Shown: positions 17,786-28,487, counted from the stretch's first letter. The stretch is 64,000 bases of DNA from VAZQ01 sp963827585 (GCA_963827585.1 CAWHCK010000060.1:248001-312000), one strand, 5' to 3'. Program-made: numbers and translations. Notes: generated by a model not told the origin, from the sequence alone.

Positions 17786-18415
17786 ATGTCCTCGACTTGG
17801 CAACGGCGCCCGATTTCAGCTCTCGCGGCAATATTGGTGCTGGCGCCCTGTCTCGACGCCGCGCTGCCGACGGCTGCCCAGATACCGCCACCCACGTCGC
17901 TCGCCGGTCAGCTCCTGGTCGCTTCGCCTTCGATGGGCGATCCGCGCTTCGCGCGCACGGTCATCCTGATGGTACGGCACGACAAGGACAGTGCGTTCGG
18001 CATCGTCGTCAATCGGCCGATCGGAGAGCGTCCGCTCGAAGATCTCTTGAAAATGCTCGGCGAGAAGGACGCGACGGCCGGCGGGACGGTACGCATTTTT
18101 GCCGGTGGCCCGGTGCAACCCGAGATCGGGTTCGTCATTCACAGCAGCGAGTATCGTCAGCCTGGAACAATCGACATCACCGGGCGCGTGGCGATGACCG
18201 CGAGTCGCGAGATCTTGCGGGACATCGCCAACAACAACGGTCCGAAGAAGAGCCTCGTCGCGTTCGGCTATGCGGGCTGGGGACCCGGCCAGCTCGAGAG
18301 CGAGCTCGCACGTCGCGACTGGGCAATCGCACCGGGAGATTTGAAGCTGATCTTCGATGAGGACCGCGACAAGGTCTGGGACTCGGCCTTCTCACTGCGC
18401 ATGCAGGACCTGTAG
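17786..18415 (+). CDS. YqgE/AlgH family protein with signal peptide
   Basis: The 209-residue protein matches the YqgE/AlgH family: GQLLVASPSMGDPRFARTVI, FGIVVNRPIGERPLEDLL and VAFGYAGWGPGQLESEL are its hallmark segments. Unusually it begins with a basic, hydrophobic N-terminus ending near AAQIPPP, which looks like a signal peptide; standard YqgE is cytoplasmic. GGGGAG lies six bases before the ATG. The family's biochemical role is unclear. It may be a second, exported paralogue. Confidence 0.85.
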   Translation: MSSTWQRRPISALAAILVLAPCLDAALPTAAQIPPPTSLAGQLLVASPSMGDPRFARTVILMVRHDKDSAFGIVVNRPIGERPLEDLLKMLGEKDATAGGTVRIFAGGPVQPEIGFVIHSSEYRQPGTIDITGRVAMTASREILRDIANNNGPKKSLVAFGYAGWGPGQLESELARRDWAIAPGDLKLIFDEDRDKVWDSAFSLRMQDL

Positions 18416-18655
18416 TTGCGTCGCTCGGCAAGGCATTCGCGCGACCTTACGGCTGAAAGATCCGCGGATCGAGCGTGAACGGCGTGACCTTGATAGTCGT
18501 CCCCGGGGTGGGAAGAACTGCGACCAATTGTTCTAGGGCTACGCTCGCGCCTCAATTCAGTGGCCGGTTATCTGCTTGCATCAAGCAGCAGCCCGCCGCG
18601 CGCCATTGTGGTATAGCTTAGCGTCGTCTCCGAGCCTGGGTCGGAGGGTCGGGTG

Positions 18656-21511
18656 ATGCGCTACGACGCTTTCATCTCGTACAGCCACGCCGCCGACGGC
18701 AGGTTGGCTCCGGCCCTGCAGAGTGCGCTCCATCGCTTCGCGCGGCCCTGGAATCGCTTGCGGGCCCTGCGCGTCTTCCGGGATACGACCAGCCTGGCCG
18801 CCACCCCGGAGCTGTGGCCGGCCATCGTGGCCGCGCTCGGAGAATCCAGCCATTTCCTGCTCCTCGCCTCTCCGCAGGCCGCAGCGTCAAAGTGGGTGCA
18901 GCGCGAGGTCGAATGGTGGTTTGCCAATCGTCCGGCCGACAATTTCTTCGTGCTGCTGACCGCGGGGACCATTGCCTGGAACGAGGACACACGGGACTTT
19001 GACTGGAAACTCACGACGGCCCTGCCTGATCTGGTGCGCGGCAAGTTCCAGAATGAGCCGCTGTATGTCGACCTCACCTGGGCCGAACAGCAAGATCAGC
19101 TCGGTCTCCAGAATACGCGCTTTCGGCAGGCGATTCTCGACATCGCGGCACCCTTGCATGGCAAGGACAAGGATCAGCTCGACGGCGAGGATGTCCGCCA
19201 ATTCAAAAGGATGCGGCGGTTACGCGCGGCCGCCGTGGCTGGGCTCGTCGCGCTGGCGTTGGCGTCGACGACCGCTGCTGTCGTTGCCGTGAAGGAGCGC
19301 AATTTCGCCATCGCGCAGGCCCGCGTCGCACTCTCGCGCCAGCTCGCCGCCGAGGCGCTGGCCAGCGACACCAGGCTGGACATAGCCTTCCTGCTGGCGG
19401 CTGCCGCACACCGCCTGAGCGAGACTCCTCAAGCGCGGGCCGCCCTCCAGCGCTTGCTGATCCGGACGCCGACCGTCAGGGGTGTCCTCGCTAGCGATCG
19501 GCCCGAGCAAGCGTTGGCGTTCAGTCCGGACGGCCGGCTTTTGGCGAGCGCGCCTGGCACCCACGCCGACTTTGACGATCAGGTGGTTCACCTGTGGAGT
19601 ATCGATGCACTACAGCTGGTGGGACAGCTCCGGCCCGCCACGAAGCACCAAAAGGCGCAGGCGATCGCCTTCCACCCCGATGGCAGGAGCCTGGCGGTCG
19701 GATACCTCGACGGAGCGATTCTCCTCTGGGACGTTGCGCGCAGAGAGCCGACGGGAGCACCGTTGAAGGCCACGTTCGGCGCGCAGAGTCTGGCCTTCAG
19801 TCCAGACGGGCGGCACCTTCTCAGCGCGACGTCGTCTTCTGACGGCGTCATGCTGTGGGACACCACGCGTCGGCAACTTTCTCCCAACCGTATGCCGCAA
19901 TTTGCAGGCACGGTGCGAGAGGTGGCGTTTGGTCCCGATGGCGCGACGGCCGCCGCCGTCACAAGTGACCAGGGCGTGGTCATATGGGACATCAAATCGG
20001 GCCAGATCGTGCCGACTCCCCGCTCTATTGGCGGTGAGCGCGTGACCGCGGTTGCCTTTCACCCGGACGGGAGATCTTGGCTGTTCGGCACGTCCAAGGG
20101 CGTGACCTTGTACGATGCTAAGACGCAGAAGGCGCGACGTGAGTGGAAGCACGCACTGACCATGGGCCAGCAGCCTAGCTCGCTGCGCGTGAGTGCCGAC
20201 GGCAGCACCCTCGTGATCAAGGGGAGCCTCGGCGCGCCCCAGGTCCTTGATCCTGTGAAACACCAAGATCTCGGCCTTTTCCGAAATCTCGTTGCGGAGG
20301 TCGGCGACCACGAAATCGTGACTCCCGTCATGTCACTGTCAGATTCCGCGTTCGCCCTTGGCCCCGACGGTCGCCTGTTTGCGCAGAGCTTTCGCGACGG
20401 CGCCATCGTCCTCTGGAACTTCAGACAGCGCCGTTCGCTCGGCGAGGCATTTGATCGCGAGCAACCCCCAGATGGTGTCAAGGATGTCCTCGGGCTGCTC
20501 GGGCTCGGCAAGACCGAAACGCCCGACGTCGTGCTGTGGGATACCGCCCGACGCCGGCCGTCCGGTGAAGCCATTCGCACCGGGCACGCAGACATCACCG
20601 CCCTGGCCTTTAGCCCGAACAGCCGGGTTCTGACCACCGGAGGGCGCGACGGTTCGATCGTTTTCTGGGACATCGAAACTCGTCGACCCGACGGTGAGCC
20701 GCTGCCACCCAGCGGCCACGCGGTCGAGCATCTCGTCTTCAGCCCCGACGGCAAACTGCTGGTAAGTCGCGTCTCGAATACTGGTGCTAGCCGCGTGACG
20801 CTCTGGGATGTCGCGCGCCGCCAGGTGATCGACCGCCCCTTTGGCGAAGGTCTCCGATCGAGCACCCTTAGCTTCAGCCCCGATGGTCGCCTTCTGATGT
20901 CGGCCAGCGACGGGAAGATTCTGCTCTATAACGTCGAGCAGCAAAAGCTCGAGGCTGAATTGACCCACGGAGAGGGGCTCCTAGACATGCAAGCAGGGGC
21001 TGTCTTCAGCGTCGACGGGCGGCAGGTGCTTTCACTCAGCAAGACCAGTCTCGTCACATGGGATGTTGCGAGCCGCCGGCACGTGGATGAGCCCGTGCGT
21101 ACGCCAGCAGCCACCGCCGACATGCTTGTTCGCCTGAGCCCCGATGGGAAACTCCTCGCGCTCTTGAGCTCAGATGGTCTCCGGCTCTTCGATGCGGCGA
21201 CTCGCCAGCCCCTTGGCGAGGTGTTCGGCGGCAAAGGTTCGATCCCCGCCCAAGGGTACGGGCATGTCGGCTTCAGCCCGGATGGCAAGCAGTTCGCGGT
21301 GGGCGGCGTGTTCAGTCCCGACGGCAAATGGTTGGCCTCACGTGCGACCAGCTCTCCCTTCATCTGGCACGTTGACATCGAGCGATGGCTGGCCCAGGCG
21401 TGCGAACTGGTCAATCGCAACTTGACGGCCGCAGAGTGGCGTCGCTACGCGGGCACCGATGCCAGCTATATGACTAGCTGCCCAGACCTTCCTGGCGCCA
21501 GCGCCCCCTGA
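18656..21511 (+). CDS. TIR domain-WD40 repeat protein
   Basis: The 951-residue product starts with a TIR-type domain (1-165): MRYDAFISYSHAADGRL, RVFRDTTSLAA and SKWVQREVEWW, where E84 fits the NADase glutamate. A probable membrane helix follows at 190-212 (AAAVAGLVALALASTTAAVV), then a helical region (215-250), then about a dozen WD40-type repeats (255-915; many copies of the FSPDGR...LWDVARR pattern), and a short C-terminal helix (ERWLAQACELVNRNLTAAEW). There is no NTPase domain between TIR and propeller. GGAGG lies eight bases before this ATG; a GTG three bases earlier is possible. TIR-WD40 proteins are candidate immune sensors whose TIR may cut NAD; this role is inference. Confidence 0.88.
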   Translation: MRYDAFISYSHAADGRLAPALQSALHRFARPWNRLRALRVFRDTTSLAATPELWPAIVAALGESSHFLLLASPQAAASKWVQREVEWWFANRPADNFFVLLTAGTIAWNEDTRDFDWKLTTALPDLVRGKFQNEPLYVDLTWAEQQDQLGLQNTRFRQAILDIAAPLHGKDKDQLDGEDVRQFKRMRRLRAAAVAGLVALALASTTAAVVAVKERNFAIAQARVALSRQLAAEALASDTRLDIAFLLAAAAHRLSETPQARAALQRLLIRTPTVRGVLASDRPEQALAFSPDGRLLASAPGTHADFDDQVVHLWSIDALQLVGQLRPATKHQKAQAIAFHPDGRSLAVGYLDGAILLWDVARREPTGAPLKATFGAQSLAFSPDGRHLLSATSSSDGVMLWDTTRRQLSPNRMPQFAGTVREVAFGPDGATAAAVTSDQGVVIWDIKSGQIVPTPRSIGGERVTAVAFHPDGRSWLFGTSKGVTLYDAKTQKARREWKHALTMGQQPSSLRVSADGSTLVIKGSLGAPQVLDPVKHQDLGLFRNLVAEVGDHEIVTPVMSLSDSAFALGPDGRLFAQSFRDGAIVLWNFRQRRSLGEAFDREQPPDGVKDVLGLLGLGKTETPDVVLWDTARRRPSGEAIRTGHADITALAFSPNSRVLTTGGRDGSIVFWDIETRRPDGEPLPPSGHAVEHLVFSPDGKLLVSRVSNTGASRVTLWDVARRQVIDRPFGEGLRSSTLSFSPDGRLLMSASDGKILLYNVEQQKLEAELTHGEGLLDMQAGAVFSVDGRQVLSLSKTSLVTWDVASRRHVDEPVRTPAATADMLVRLSPDGKLLALLSSDGLRLFDAATRQPLGEVFGGKGSIPAQGYGHVGFSPDGKQFAVGGVFSPDGKWLASRATSSPFIWHVDIERWLAQACELVNRNLTAAEWRRYAGTDASYMTSCPDLPGASAP

Positions 21512-22001
21512 TCGGATCACGTACGGCATGTCTGTTTCGGGTCATTCACGTCGTTTCAAGCGCGAAGTCGGCGTGGCCGCTTCACCCCCCAATAAACGGA
21601 CATATTCACCGGTCATCGGCTCGTCAGAGTTGTGCCGATATTGTTGCAAAAAGATTTTTCGCACTCGAGCGAGCAATATTGAATCAAGATCAGGCGCCAA
21701 TGCGCAATGTTGATTTGAAATTAGGTTCGCACCGATTCGATTGTTGCGAATTTTTGCTCGCAAGCTGCTACTCGCCGACTTTTGCAACAAAATCTGCCAG
21801 ACTCGGACATCGGCCACGCTTCACGGCGCGGCAGGGCTTGTCCAGTTCACACCGTGGCAAAAAGAGCCCGACGACAGGCATCACCTTCGTCGGGCTGAGA
21901 TGGTTAGTCACCCGTCTGGACCCATCATTGTCACCCCGCCGTTGCAAGTCTATCGTTGGTTGCAAAGACCGCACCTTTGCGCCCGGGGAAGGAATTGGGC
22001 G
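21512..22001. other. 490-bp gene-free region between the two TIR genes
   Basis: No credible gene is present. The middle (21640-21800) is more AT-rich than the surroundings. It holds an imperfect inverted repeat: GATATTGTTGCAAAA near 21637-21651 and TTTTGCAACAAAATC near 21782-21796, with a related GATTGTTGCGAA between them. The first 90 bases (GTCTGTTTCGGGTCATTC...) resemble a dispersed non-coding repeat of Bradyrhizobium-like genomes, from memory. The promoter of the second TIR gene is probably here. Confidence 0.5.
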
Positions 22002-25000
22002 GTGGCACGACTTTTCGTCAGCCATTCGAGCGTGAACAACGCGGCGGCGGTCGCGTTGGGGAAATGGCTGTCCGAGCAGGGGTTCGACGACGTTTTCCTC
22101 GACATCGATCCTGACCGCGGTCTCGTGCCGGGCGAACGTTGGCAAGAGGCCCTTAGGGTCGCCACCGACCGCTGCGAGGCGGTGCTATTCCTCGTCTCGC
22201 CGGCCTGGCTCGCCTCAAGATGGTGTCTGGCCGAGTTCTTGCTGGCGAAAAGCCTTCACAAACGAATCTTCGGTTTGATCATCGAGCCGGTACCGATCGA
22301 GCGCTTGCCTCCGGAGATGACCGCCGAATGGCAATTGTGCGAGCTCGCCGGCGAGGATCGCTTCCGCACTTTCGACGTTGAGGTCGGAGCCAAACGCCAG
22401 CAGATTACCTTCCGCGAGGCCGGGCTCGATCTCTTGCGGCGCGGCCTCGAGCGCGCCGGGCTCGACGCCCGCAGCTTCCCCTGGCCGCCACCCGACCAAC
22501 CGAACCGCGAACCCTATCGCGGCCTGCGCCCGCTCGAGGCGCAGGACGCAGCGATCTTCTTCGGCCGCGATGCGGCGATCGTGCGCGGGCTCGATCACAT
22601 TCGTGGCCTGGTCGAAGGAGGAGTCGAGAAGCTTCTAGTCGTGCTCGGCGCCTCGGGATCCGGAAAATCGTCGTTCCTCCGTGCCGGATTGTGGCCGCGG
22701 CTCGCGCGCGACGACGCGGCGTTCCTGCCATTGCCGGTGATCCGGCCGGAGACGGCCGTAATCAACGGCAGCTCGGGTCTTGCCGTTGCGCTTGCTGGAG
22801 CGTTCGAGCGGCTGGGCGACCACCGCTCGCGTGGGCGCATCAATCAGGCACTCGCCGATGGCGTCGACGGATTCGGGCACCTTCTCGATGACTTGTCGCA
22901 GTTGGCGAAGCGCCGGCTCGTCGGCACCGATCCGACGCAGGCCGGATCCGGTCATCGTCATTTCGATCGATCAGGCCGAGGAATTGTTCAACGTCGAGGG
23001 TGCCGCCGAGGTTGCGGCGTTCGTCGAGCTCCTTGCCAGCGTACTCACGCCGTCTGATTCCGCGCTGGCGCGCCGTATCCTCGTCATCGTTACGATCCGC
23101 TCTGACCGCTACGAGCTTCTGCAATCGCAGGCGCATCTCGCTGCCGTGAAGCGCGATTTGTTCGACCTGTCACCGATCCCGTCCTCCGAGTTCAAGAGCG
23201 TCATCGAAGGCCCCGCCCACCGCGTGGTCGAGGCCGGCGGCCGGCTGGCCGTCGATCCTGCCCTGACCGAGCAACTCATCGCCGATGCGCAGGGAGCGGA
23301 CGCCTTGCCGTTGCTTGGTTTCACGCTTGAGCGACTATACGCCGATTACGGCAGCGAGGGTCGGCTGACGCTCGTCGAGTATGAAAAGATCGGAGGCGTG
23401 CAAGGCTCGATCGAGGCCGCGGTCGCCCGCGCGCTTGCCGATCCGCAACGATCGCCGACCATCCCGGCCACGAAAGAAGAGCAGCTCGCCTCCTTGCGCG
23501 CAGCATTCATTCCGTGGCTCGCGCGGATCGTGCCGGAGACTGCAGCGCCGATGCGGCGTCTGGCGCGGCTCGACGAAATTCCAACGAGCTCGCGGGCCAT
23601 GGTCGAACGGCTCGTCGCGGCGCGGCTGCTCGTCGCCGATCGGCGAGCAGGCGCCGACGTGATCGAAGTGGCACACGAGAGCCTGTTGCGGCGCTGGTCG
23701 GCTTTGACCGCATGGCTCGAAGCCGACGCCGACGATCTCAAGCTCGTCGAAGGGGTCGAGCGCGCGGCCGGCGAGTGGGCCCGCAACGGCCGGCACGACG
23801 CCTGGCTCGATCATCGCGCCGAGCGTCTGTCGGCTGCCGAACAACTCGCCGGCCGGGACGATTTTCGCAAGCGCCTCGGAGAGCAAGGCGTCGCCTATCT
23901 CGCCGCCTGCAAGGTGCGTGAAGATGCCGAGCGAAAGGAAAAGGAGGAAGCGCTGGCGCGCGAGCAAGCGCGGCTTGCCGAGATCGCGGCGGCGCAGGCG
24001 CAGATCACGGCGGAGCAGGGACGCACCGCTGCGGCGCAGTCGCGCACCGCGCGTCTGCAGCGCACCGCCCGCTGGACGCTCGCGGCCACCGCGATCGCGG
24101 TCGTGATCGGGCTGGGGGCCGGATGGTGGCAGTTCGAGACCAATCGCACGCAAAAGCTGGAACTCGACCGAGGTCGAAATCAACCTGCTCGCCGATCTCG
24201 CAGCATCCCGGCAGTTGAGCAACAAGTGGGAGAGCGCGCTGCGATTTGCCGCCCTCGGCACCCGCCTCGATCTGGCTTTGGGTGGGCAGGCGAGCAAAGG
24301 TTCACACGCTGCTGCGGCGCTCGCCGCCGCGGTGTCGCAGGCCGGCTGGCGGCTGATGCTGAGCGGGCACGATGATCTCGTTACCTCGGCTGTCTTCAGC
24401 CGCGATGGCGCCCGGATTGTCACGGCGGCATGGGACCGCACTGCCCGCATCTGGGACGCGGCGACGGGGCGGCAGACCGCAGTTATAGGCGGACACGCCG
24501 ATGTTGTGCGGTTCGCGGCCTTCAGCACCGACGGAGCGCGGATCGTCACGACGTCGCGGGACAAGACCGCCCGCGTCTGGGATGTGGAGACAGGAGCGCC
24601 AATCGCGGTTCTGCGCGGGCATGAGTCTGACGTGCTTCGTGCTTACTTCAACCCCGACGGAACGCAGATCCTCACGTCGTCGTTGGATGGGACCGCCAGG
24701 ATCTGGGATGCCGCGCAAAGCAAGGAAATCTTGGTGCTACGCGGGCATGAAGGTCCGGTGGGATCTGCCAGCTTCAGCCCTGACGGATCGCGGATTGTCA
24801 CGTCATCGGAAGACGAGACCGTCCGGATCTGGGATGCCACTACCGGGAACGAGATCGCGATCCTGCGCGGCCACACCGATCGTGTGCCGTCTGCCGCTTT
24901 CAGCCCCGATGGATCGCGGATCGTCTCCGCCTCGTTCGATAACACTGCCCGTGTCTGGGATGCCGCGACCGGCCTCGAGCTCGAGGTCCTGCGCGGGCAC

Positions 25001-26248
25001 CAGAGCTGGGTGAGTCACGCCGCCTTCAGCGCCGATGGATCGCGGATCATCACCGCATCATTTGATAACACGGCGCGGATCTGGAATGTGGCGACAGGGG
25101 AGGAGACCGCGATCCTACGTGGGCACGAGAATTCGGTCCTTTTTTCCGAGTTCAGCCCGGACGGAGCGCGCGTCGTCACCTCCTCATACGACAATTCGGC
25201 CCGCGTTTGGGATACGACCGGGGGCGAGGTAGCGGTTCTGCATGGACACGAGAATCAAATCGGCTCCGCTGCTTTCAGCTTCGACGGGTCACGGATCGTC
25301 ACCGCGTCCTATGACATGACCGCCCGAATTTGGGACGCCGTCACAGCCACAGAAGTCGCCGTCCTGTCTGGGCACGAAACCGAAGTCAATTCCGCTGCCT
25401 TCAGTCCCGACGGCTCGCGGATCGTCACGGCATCGGGCGATCAGACTGCTCGCATCTGGGACTCCGCGACAGGGGCGGAAATCGCGGTCTTGCGCGGGCA
25501 CGAAGCCGACGTCAATTCCGCTGCCTTCAGTCCCGACGGCTCGCGGATCGTCACGGCATCGGACGACCGGACTGCTCACATCTGGGACTCCGCGACGGGG
25601 ACGGAAGTCGCGGTCTTGCGCGGGCACCAGGATGGAGTGCAGTCGGCCGCTTTCAGCCCCAACGGAGCGCGGATCGTCACCGCCGCTTACGACAACACCG
25701 CTATCGTCTGGGATGCAACCACCGGGAAGGAGATCGTTGTGTTGAGCGGGCACGAGGCGCAGGGGTACTCCGCTGCCTTCAGCCCTGACGGATCGCGCAT
25801 TGTCACGGCGTCGCTCGATAAGACCGCCCGCATCTGGGATGCGGCGACCGGCAAGGAGATCGTGGTGCTGCGCGGTCACAACGAGGCGGTCCGGTCCGCT
25901 ACCTTCAGCCCCGACGGATCGCGCATCGTGACAGGATCGCAGGACCAGACCGCCCGCGTCTGGGACGCGGCGACCGGGAAGGAGATCCTGGTCTTGCGCA
26001 GACACGGGGCCGCGGTCCTTGCCGCAGCCTTCAGCCCCGACGGAACGCGCATCGTGACGGGATCGCAGGACCAGACCGCCCGCGTCTGGGACGTTCGCTT
26101 CCCTATGATGTCGGCCGGGAATCTCCTGATCGAGACCTGCGCTCGCCGGCTCGGCCGCTTGTCAAAGCTCACCCGCGAGGAGATGCGTCTGGCCGGCTAT
26201 CCCGACAGCGCGCTCGAAATCGATGTTTGCGCGGACCAGAACAAGTAA
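22002..26248 (+). CDS. TIR-nSTAND NTPase-WD40 protein (frameshifted)
   Basis: Joined over two shifts (near 22942 and 24168, each explained by one extra base) this gives about 1415 residues. TIR domain 1-120: ARLFVSHSS, FLDIDPDRGLVPG, and the canonical motif SRWCLAEF with E78. The nSTAND-type NTPase begins at PYRGLRPLEAQDAAIFFGRD (about 170) with Walker A GASGSGKSS (217-225), Walker B region VIVISIDQAEELF and the sensor-like IRSDRYELL. After a charged coiled coil (EERKEKEEALAREQARL-like) comes a membrane helix (WTLAATAIAVVIGLGAGWW), then 14 WD40 blades and a tail containing MRLAGYPDSALEID. The GTG start has GGGGAAGGA about eight bases upstream and gives a full TIR. STAND proteins with propellers are known antiviral sensors, so a similar job is likely but inferred. 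Confidence 0.85.
24362..26105 (+). repeat. 14 tandem WD40 blades, 126-bp period
   Basis: Within the TIR-nSTAND gene there are exactly fourteen units of 42 codons (the seventh is 41), each from xGH through FSPDGSRIVTAS to ARIWDAATGKEIVVL. Fourteen blades suit two seven-bladed propellers. Blades 9 and 10 (about 25370-25620) are nearly identical at the DNA level, as are parts of 12-14, so copies have been duplicated or converted recently. Confidence 0.9.
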
Positions 26249-26264
26249 TAGCGAGGGACGTTGT

Positions 26265-26636
26265 TCACGTCCGCTGGGCGCTCCAGGTGCCCGAACAGGC
26301 CCCACTCGGTCCCTGACCGCGCCATGTTCCACTGCCAGAAGCATTCGACAGCCGTCCCGACCCCAGGGCGTGGTTCGGGCCGACCGTGAGCGTAATGTTC
26401 ACGTGGCCGCTCGGCTTGACGCTTCCGGCAACATTCGAACCGCCGCCCCGGTAAAACACGACCCCACTGACGATCTTCCCGCTTATTCGGAAGTTCGGGT
26501 CGCATGGGCCAGCCCTCGTGACGGCATGAAGGGCCCAGTTGCCGTCGAACTGGCTTGTCGCTTGCGCGCTCGGTCCGCCGGCAAGCGTGGCAAAGAGCGT
26601 GGTCAAGACGAGCGCTCTGGCGGAAGAACTGATCAT
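26265..26636 (-). CDS. Small secreted protein of unknown function
   Basis: The 123-residue product starts with a signal peptide (ISSSARALVLTTLFATLAGG, cleavage near SAQA). It then has a beta-rich, glycine-rich region: FDGNWALHAVTRAGPCDPNF and the repeat-like GSGRLSNASGSGTWRG. There are two cysteines that could form a disulfide. GGAGG lies just before the ATG at 26636, which I prefer to the GTG two codons earlier. Proteins of this kind are annotated as hypothetical in rhizobia. It is convergent with the TIR-nSTAND gene and ends 16 bases from it. Its link to the neighbouring genes is unknown. Confidence 0.7.
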   Translation of the reverse strand: MISSSARALVLTTLFATLAGGPSAQATSQFDGNWALHAVTRAGPCDPNFRISGKIVSGVVFYRGGGSNVAGSVKPSGHVNITLTVGPNHALGSGRLSNASGSGTWRGQGPSGACSGTWSAQRT

Positions 26637-27317
26637 GGGCACCTCCCCGTGCTTGTTTGTTAGGGTCCTGAGTCCGCGCTTTTCGCTTTTCCAACTGTAA
26701 TTCTACTCCCGCAACTCGTGTGTGAGCTACTTCACGTGTAATGTGGCTCTAATCGATGTTCCATGCTGACGATTATTACACCTTCCTTTGGCCGAGCAAA
26801 CGATAGCGTGGTCCGCCAAGTGCATCCGTCCCGTGGCTGCTCCAGTGCGGCCCGGCTCTGATCAGCTCATGGGATGGCTCGCGGGACGACACAGCAGGTC
26901 TGGCGCAAGCATTTGATCTACTTGAACAGGGGCGGGCCGCGCCGTACGTGCGTTCGTTGTCGAACCAGCGCAACCGGGGGTCTCGGAAGGTTGCAGAGCG
27001 GCCCTCTGGGCGAGACCGTCCGGATTCGGGCACGCGCCCTGCACTCAAACCGAAAGTACGAGAGGTTATAGGCCGCCTCCGACCCCCGAGGATTGGCGCG
27101 CACCAAGCCTCGATAGTGGACTCAGGCCGCTGCTATCGTAGCTTAACCTTCGCGCCGATAGCGGCATCGCGCGGATACAATAAGATAAGATCAAATGGGG
27201 ACTAACGATGGACATCGACTTCGTCGGTATGGAGAAGAAGTGACGTTTTCCCTAAGCCAGCGAAAATCGTGATAGGTCTTCGGCATTGCCGTACCGTCAT
27301 GGCGATCGGAGCAGGTC
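26637..27317. other. 680-bp region without a recognisable gene
   Basis: I see no gene with family features here. Short open frames on both strands overlap each other and look like chance. The base composition is mixed, and around 27120-27320 it is more AT-rich, which suits a promoter for the patatin gene. An 11-codon frame (ATG at 27208, stop at 27241) precedes it. Confidence 0.5.
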
Positions 27318-28487
27318 ATGGCGAACCAAGCGACCCGCAACAAGGTTTCCTTGCACGAGCGTCTGAAGAGGCGCGGCCCGAAGAAGCTCTTGTCGATTGA
27401 TGGCGGCGGTATTCGGGGCGTCCTCTCCCTCGAAATTCTCCGCAAGCTGGAGAAAGTTCTGGAGGCAGCGAGCGGCAACGCCGATTATCGGTTGGCCGAT
27501 TACTTCGACTACATTTCGGGCACGAGCACAGGTGGCATCATCGCGGCGGGCCTTGCGGTCGGGATGTCCGTCGAGGAGATCCTAAAATTTTATGAGCAGA
27601 GCGGCGCTCAGATGTTCGAAACGGCAAAGCTTCGCCATCGTCTGCGCTACCATTATCAAAGTGAGCCCTTGGCGAAGATGTTGAAGTCCGTTTTTGGTGA
27701 GAACACCTTCCTGGGATCTGAAGCGATCGAAACACTGCTGCTGCTGGTCATGAGGAATGCCACGACGGATTCCCCCTGGCCGATCTCAAACAACCCATTC
27801 GCCAAATACAATGATCCAAGCCATTCTGCCTGCAATCTGAAATTCCCACTGTGGCAATTGGTGCGCGCCAGCACGGCCGCGCCCACCTATTTCCCGCCCG
27901 AAGTGATCGTCGTCGATGGTCGGGAATTCATCTTCGTCGATGGTGGTGTTACCATGTACAACAATCCGGCGTTCCAGATGTTCTTGATGGCCACCGTCGA
28001 TCGTTATTGGATCAACGCGCCGGCGCCCGAGCAAGGATGGCCGACCGGTCAGGATAAAATGCTGATTGTCTCGATTGGCACAGGAACCAGCCCCGGGGCA
28101 AGGGAGCAGCTCAGTCCCGACGAAATGAACCTGCTCTTCAATGCAACCACAATCCCATCTGCGCTCATGTTCGCAGCTCTCAACGAGCAAGACTTGCTCT
28201 GCCGGGTTTTCGGTGACTGCGTAGCGGGGGATCCGCTGGACCAGGAAGTGGATACGATGATCCGTTCAGCCGGACCGCTGAAACAAAAGCTCTTCCGATA
28301 CGTACGTTATAATGCTGAACTCACACGAAGCGGGCTCGATCAGCTCGGATGTTCCAAAATTGAACCAAAGCAGGTTCAAAAGCTCAACTCCATCGACTGC
28401 ATACCTGCATTACGACAGGTCGGTAAGGCTGTCGCCGAGCGCAGCGTTCAGGAAGCACACCTCAATCTTGAGGTGTTTCGGCCATGA
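27318..28487 (+). CDS. Patatin-like phospholipase
   Basis: The 389-residue protein has all patatin landmarks: the oxyanion loop DGGGIRG (29-34), the nucleophile elbow GTSTG with S70, and the second catalytic residue D208 in FVDGG. Patatins of this size hydrolyse acyl chains of membrane phospholipids; in CBASS the homologous CapV is switched on by a cyclic nucleotide. No membrane helix or sensor domain is seen in this protein, so activation would need another partner. A SLOG-like gene follows 96 bases downstream on the same strand, probably co-transcribed. Its GC content is visibly lower than that of the flanking housekeeping genes. Confidence 0.9.
   Translation: MANQATRNKVSLHERLKRRGPKKLLSIDGGGIRGVLSLEILRKLEKVLEAASGNADYRLADYFDYISGTSTGGIIAAGLAVGMSVEEILKFYEQSGAQMFETAKLRHRLRYHYQSEPLAKMLKSVFGENTFLGSEAIETLLLLVMRNATTDSPWPISNNPFAKYNDPSHSACNLKFPLWQLVRASTAAPTYFPPEVIVVDGREFIFVDGGVTMYNNPAFQMFLMATVDRYWINAPAPEQGWPTGQDKMLIVSIGTGTSPGAREQLSPDEMNLLFNATTIPSALMFAALNEQDLLCRVFGDCVAGDPLDQEVDTMIRSAGPLKQKLFRYVRYNAELTRSGLDQLGCSKIEPKQVQKLNSIDCIPALRQVGKAVAERSVQEAHLNLEVFRP

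Noticed and set aside
24362..26105. Regular repeats that could be taken for a CRISPR array
   Set aside because: The 126-bp period is coding and translates into WD40 blades throughout; there are no short identical repeats with unique spacers.
27208..27243. Eleven-codon open frame before the patatin gene, a possible leader peptide
   Set aside because: It has a weak GGGG before the ATG but no repeated codons or attenuator hairpin; too short to support.
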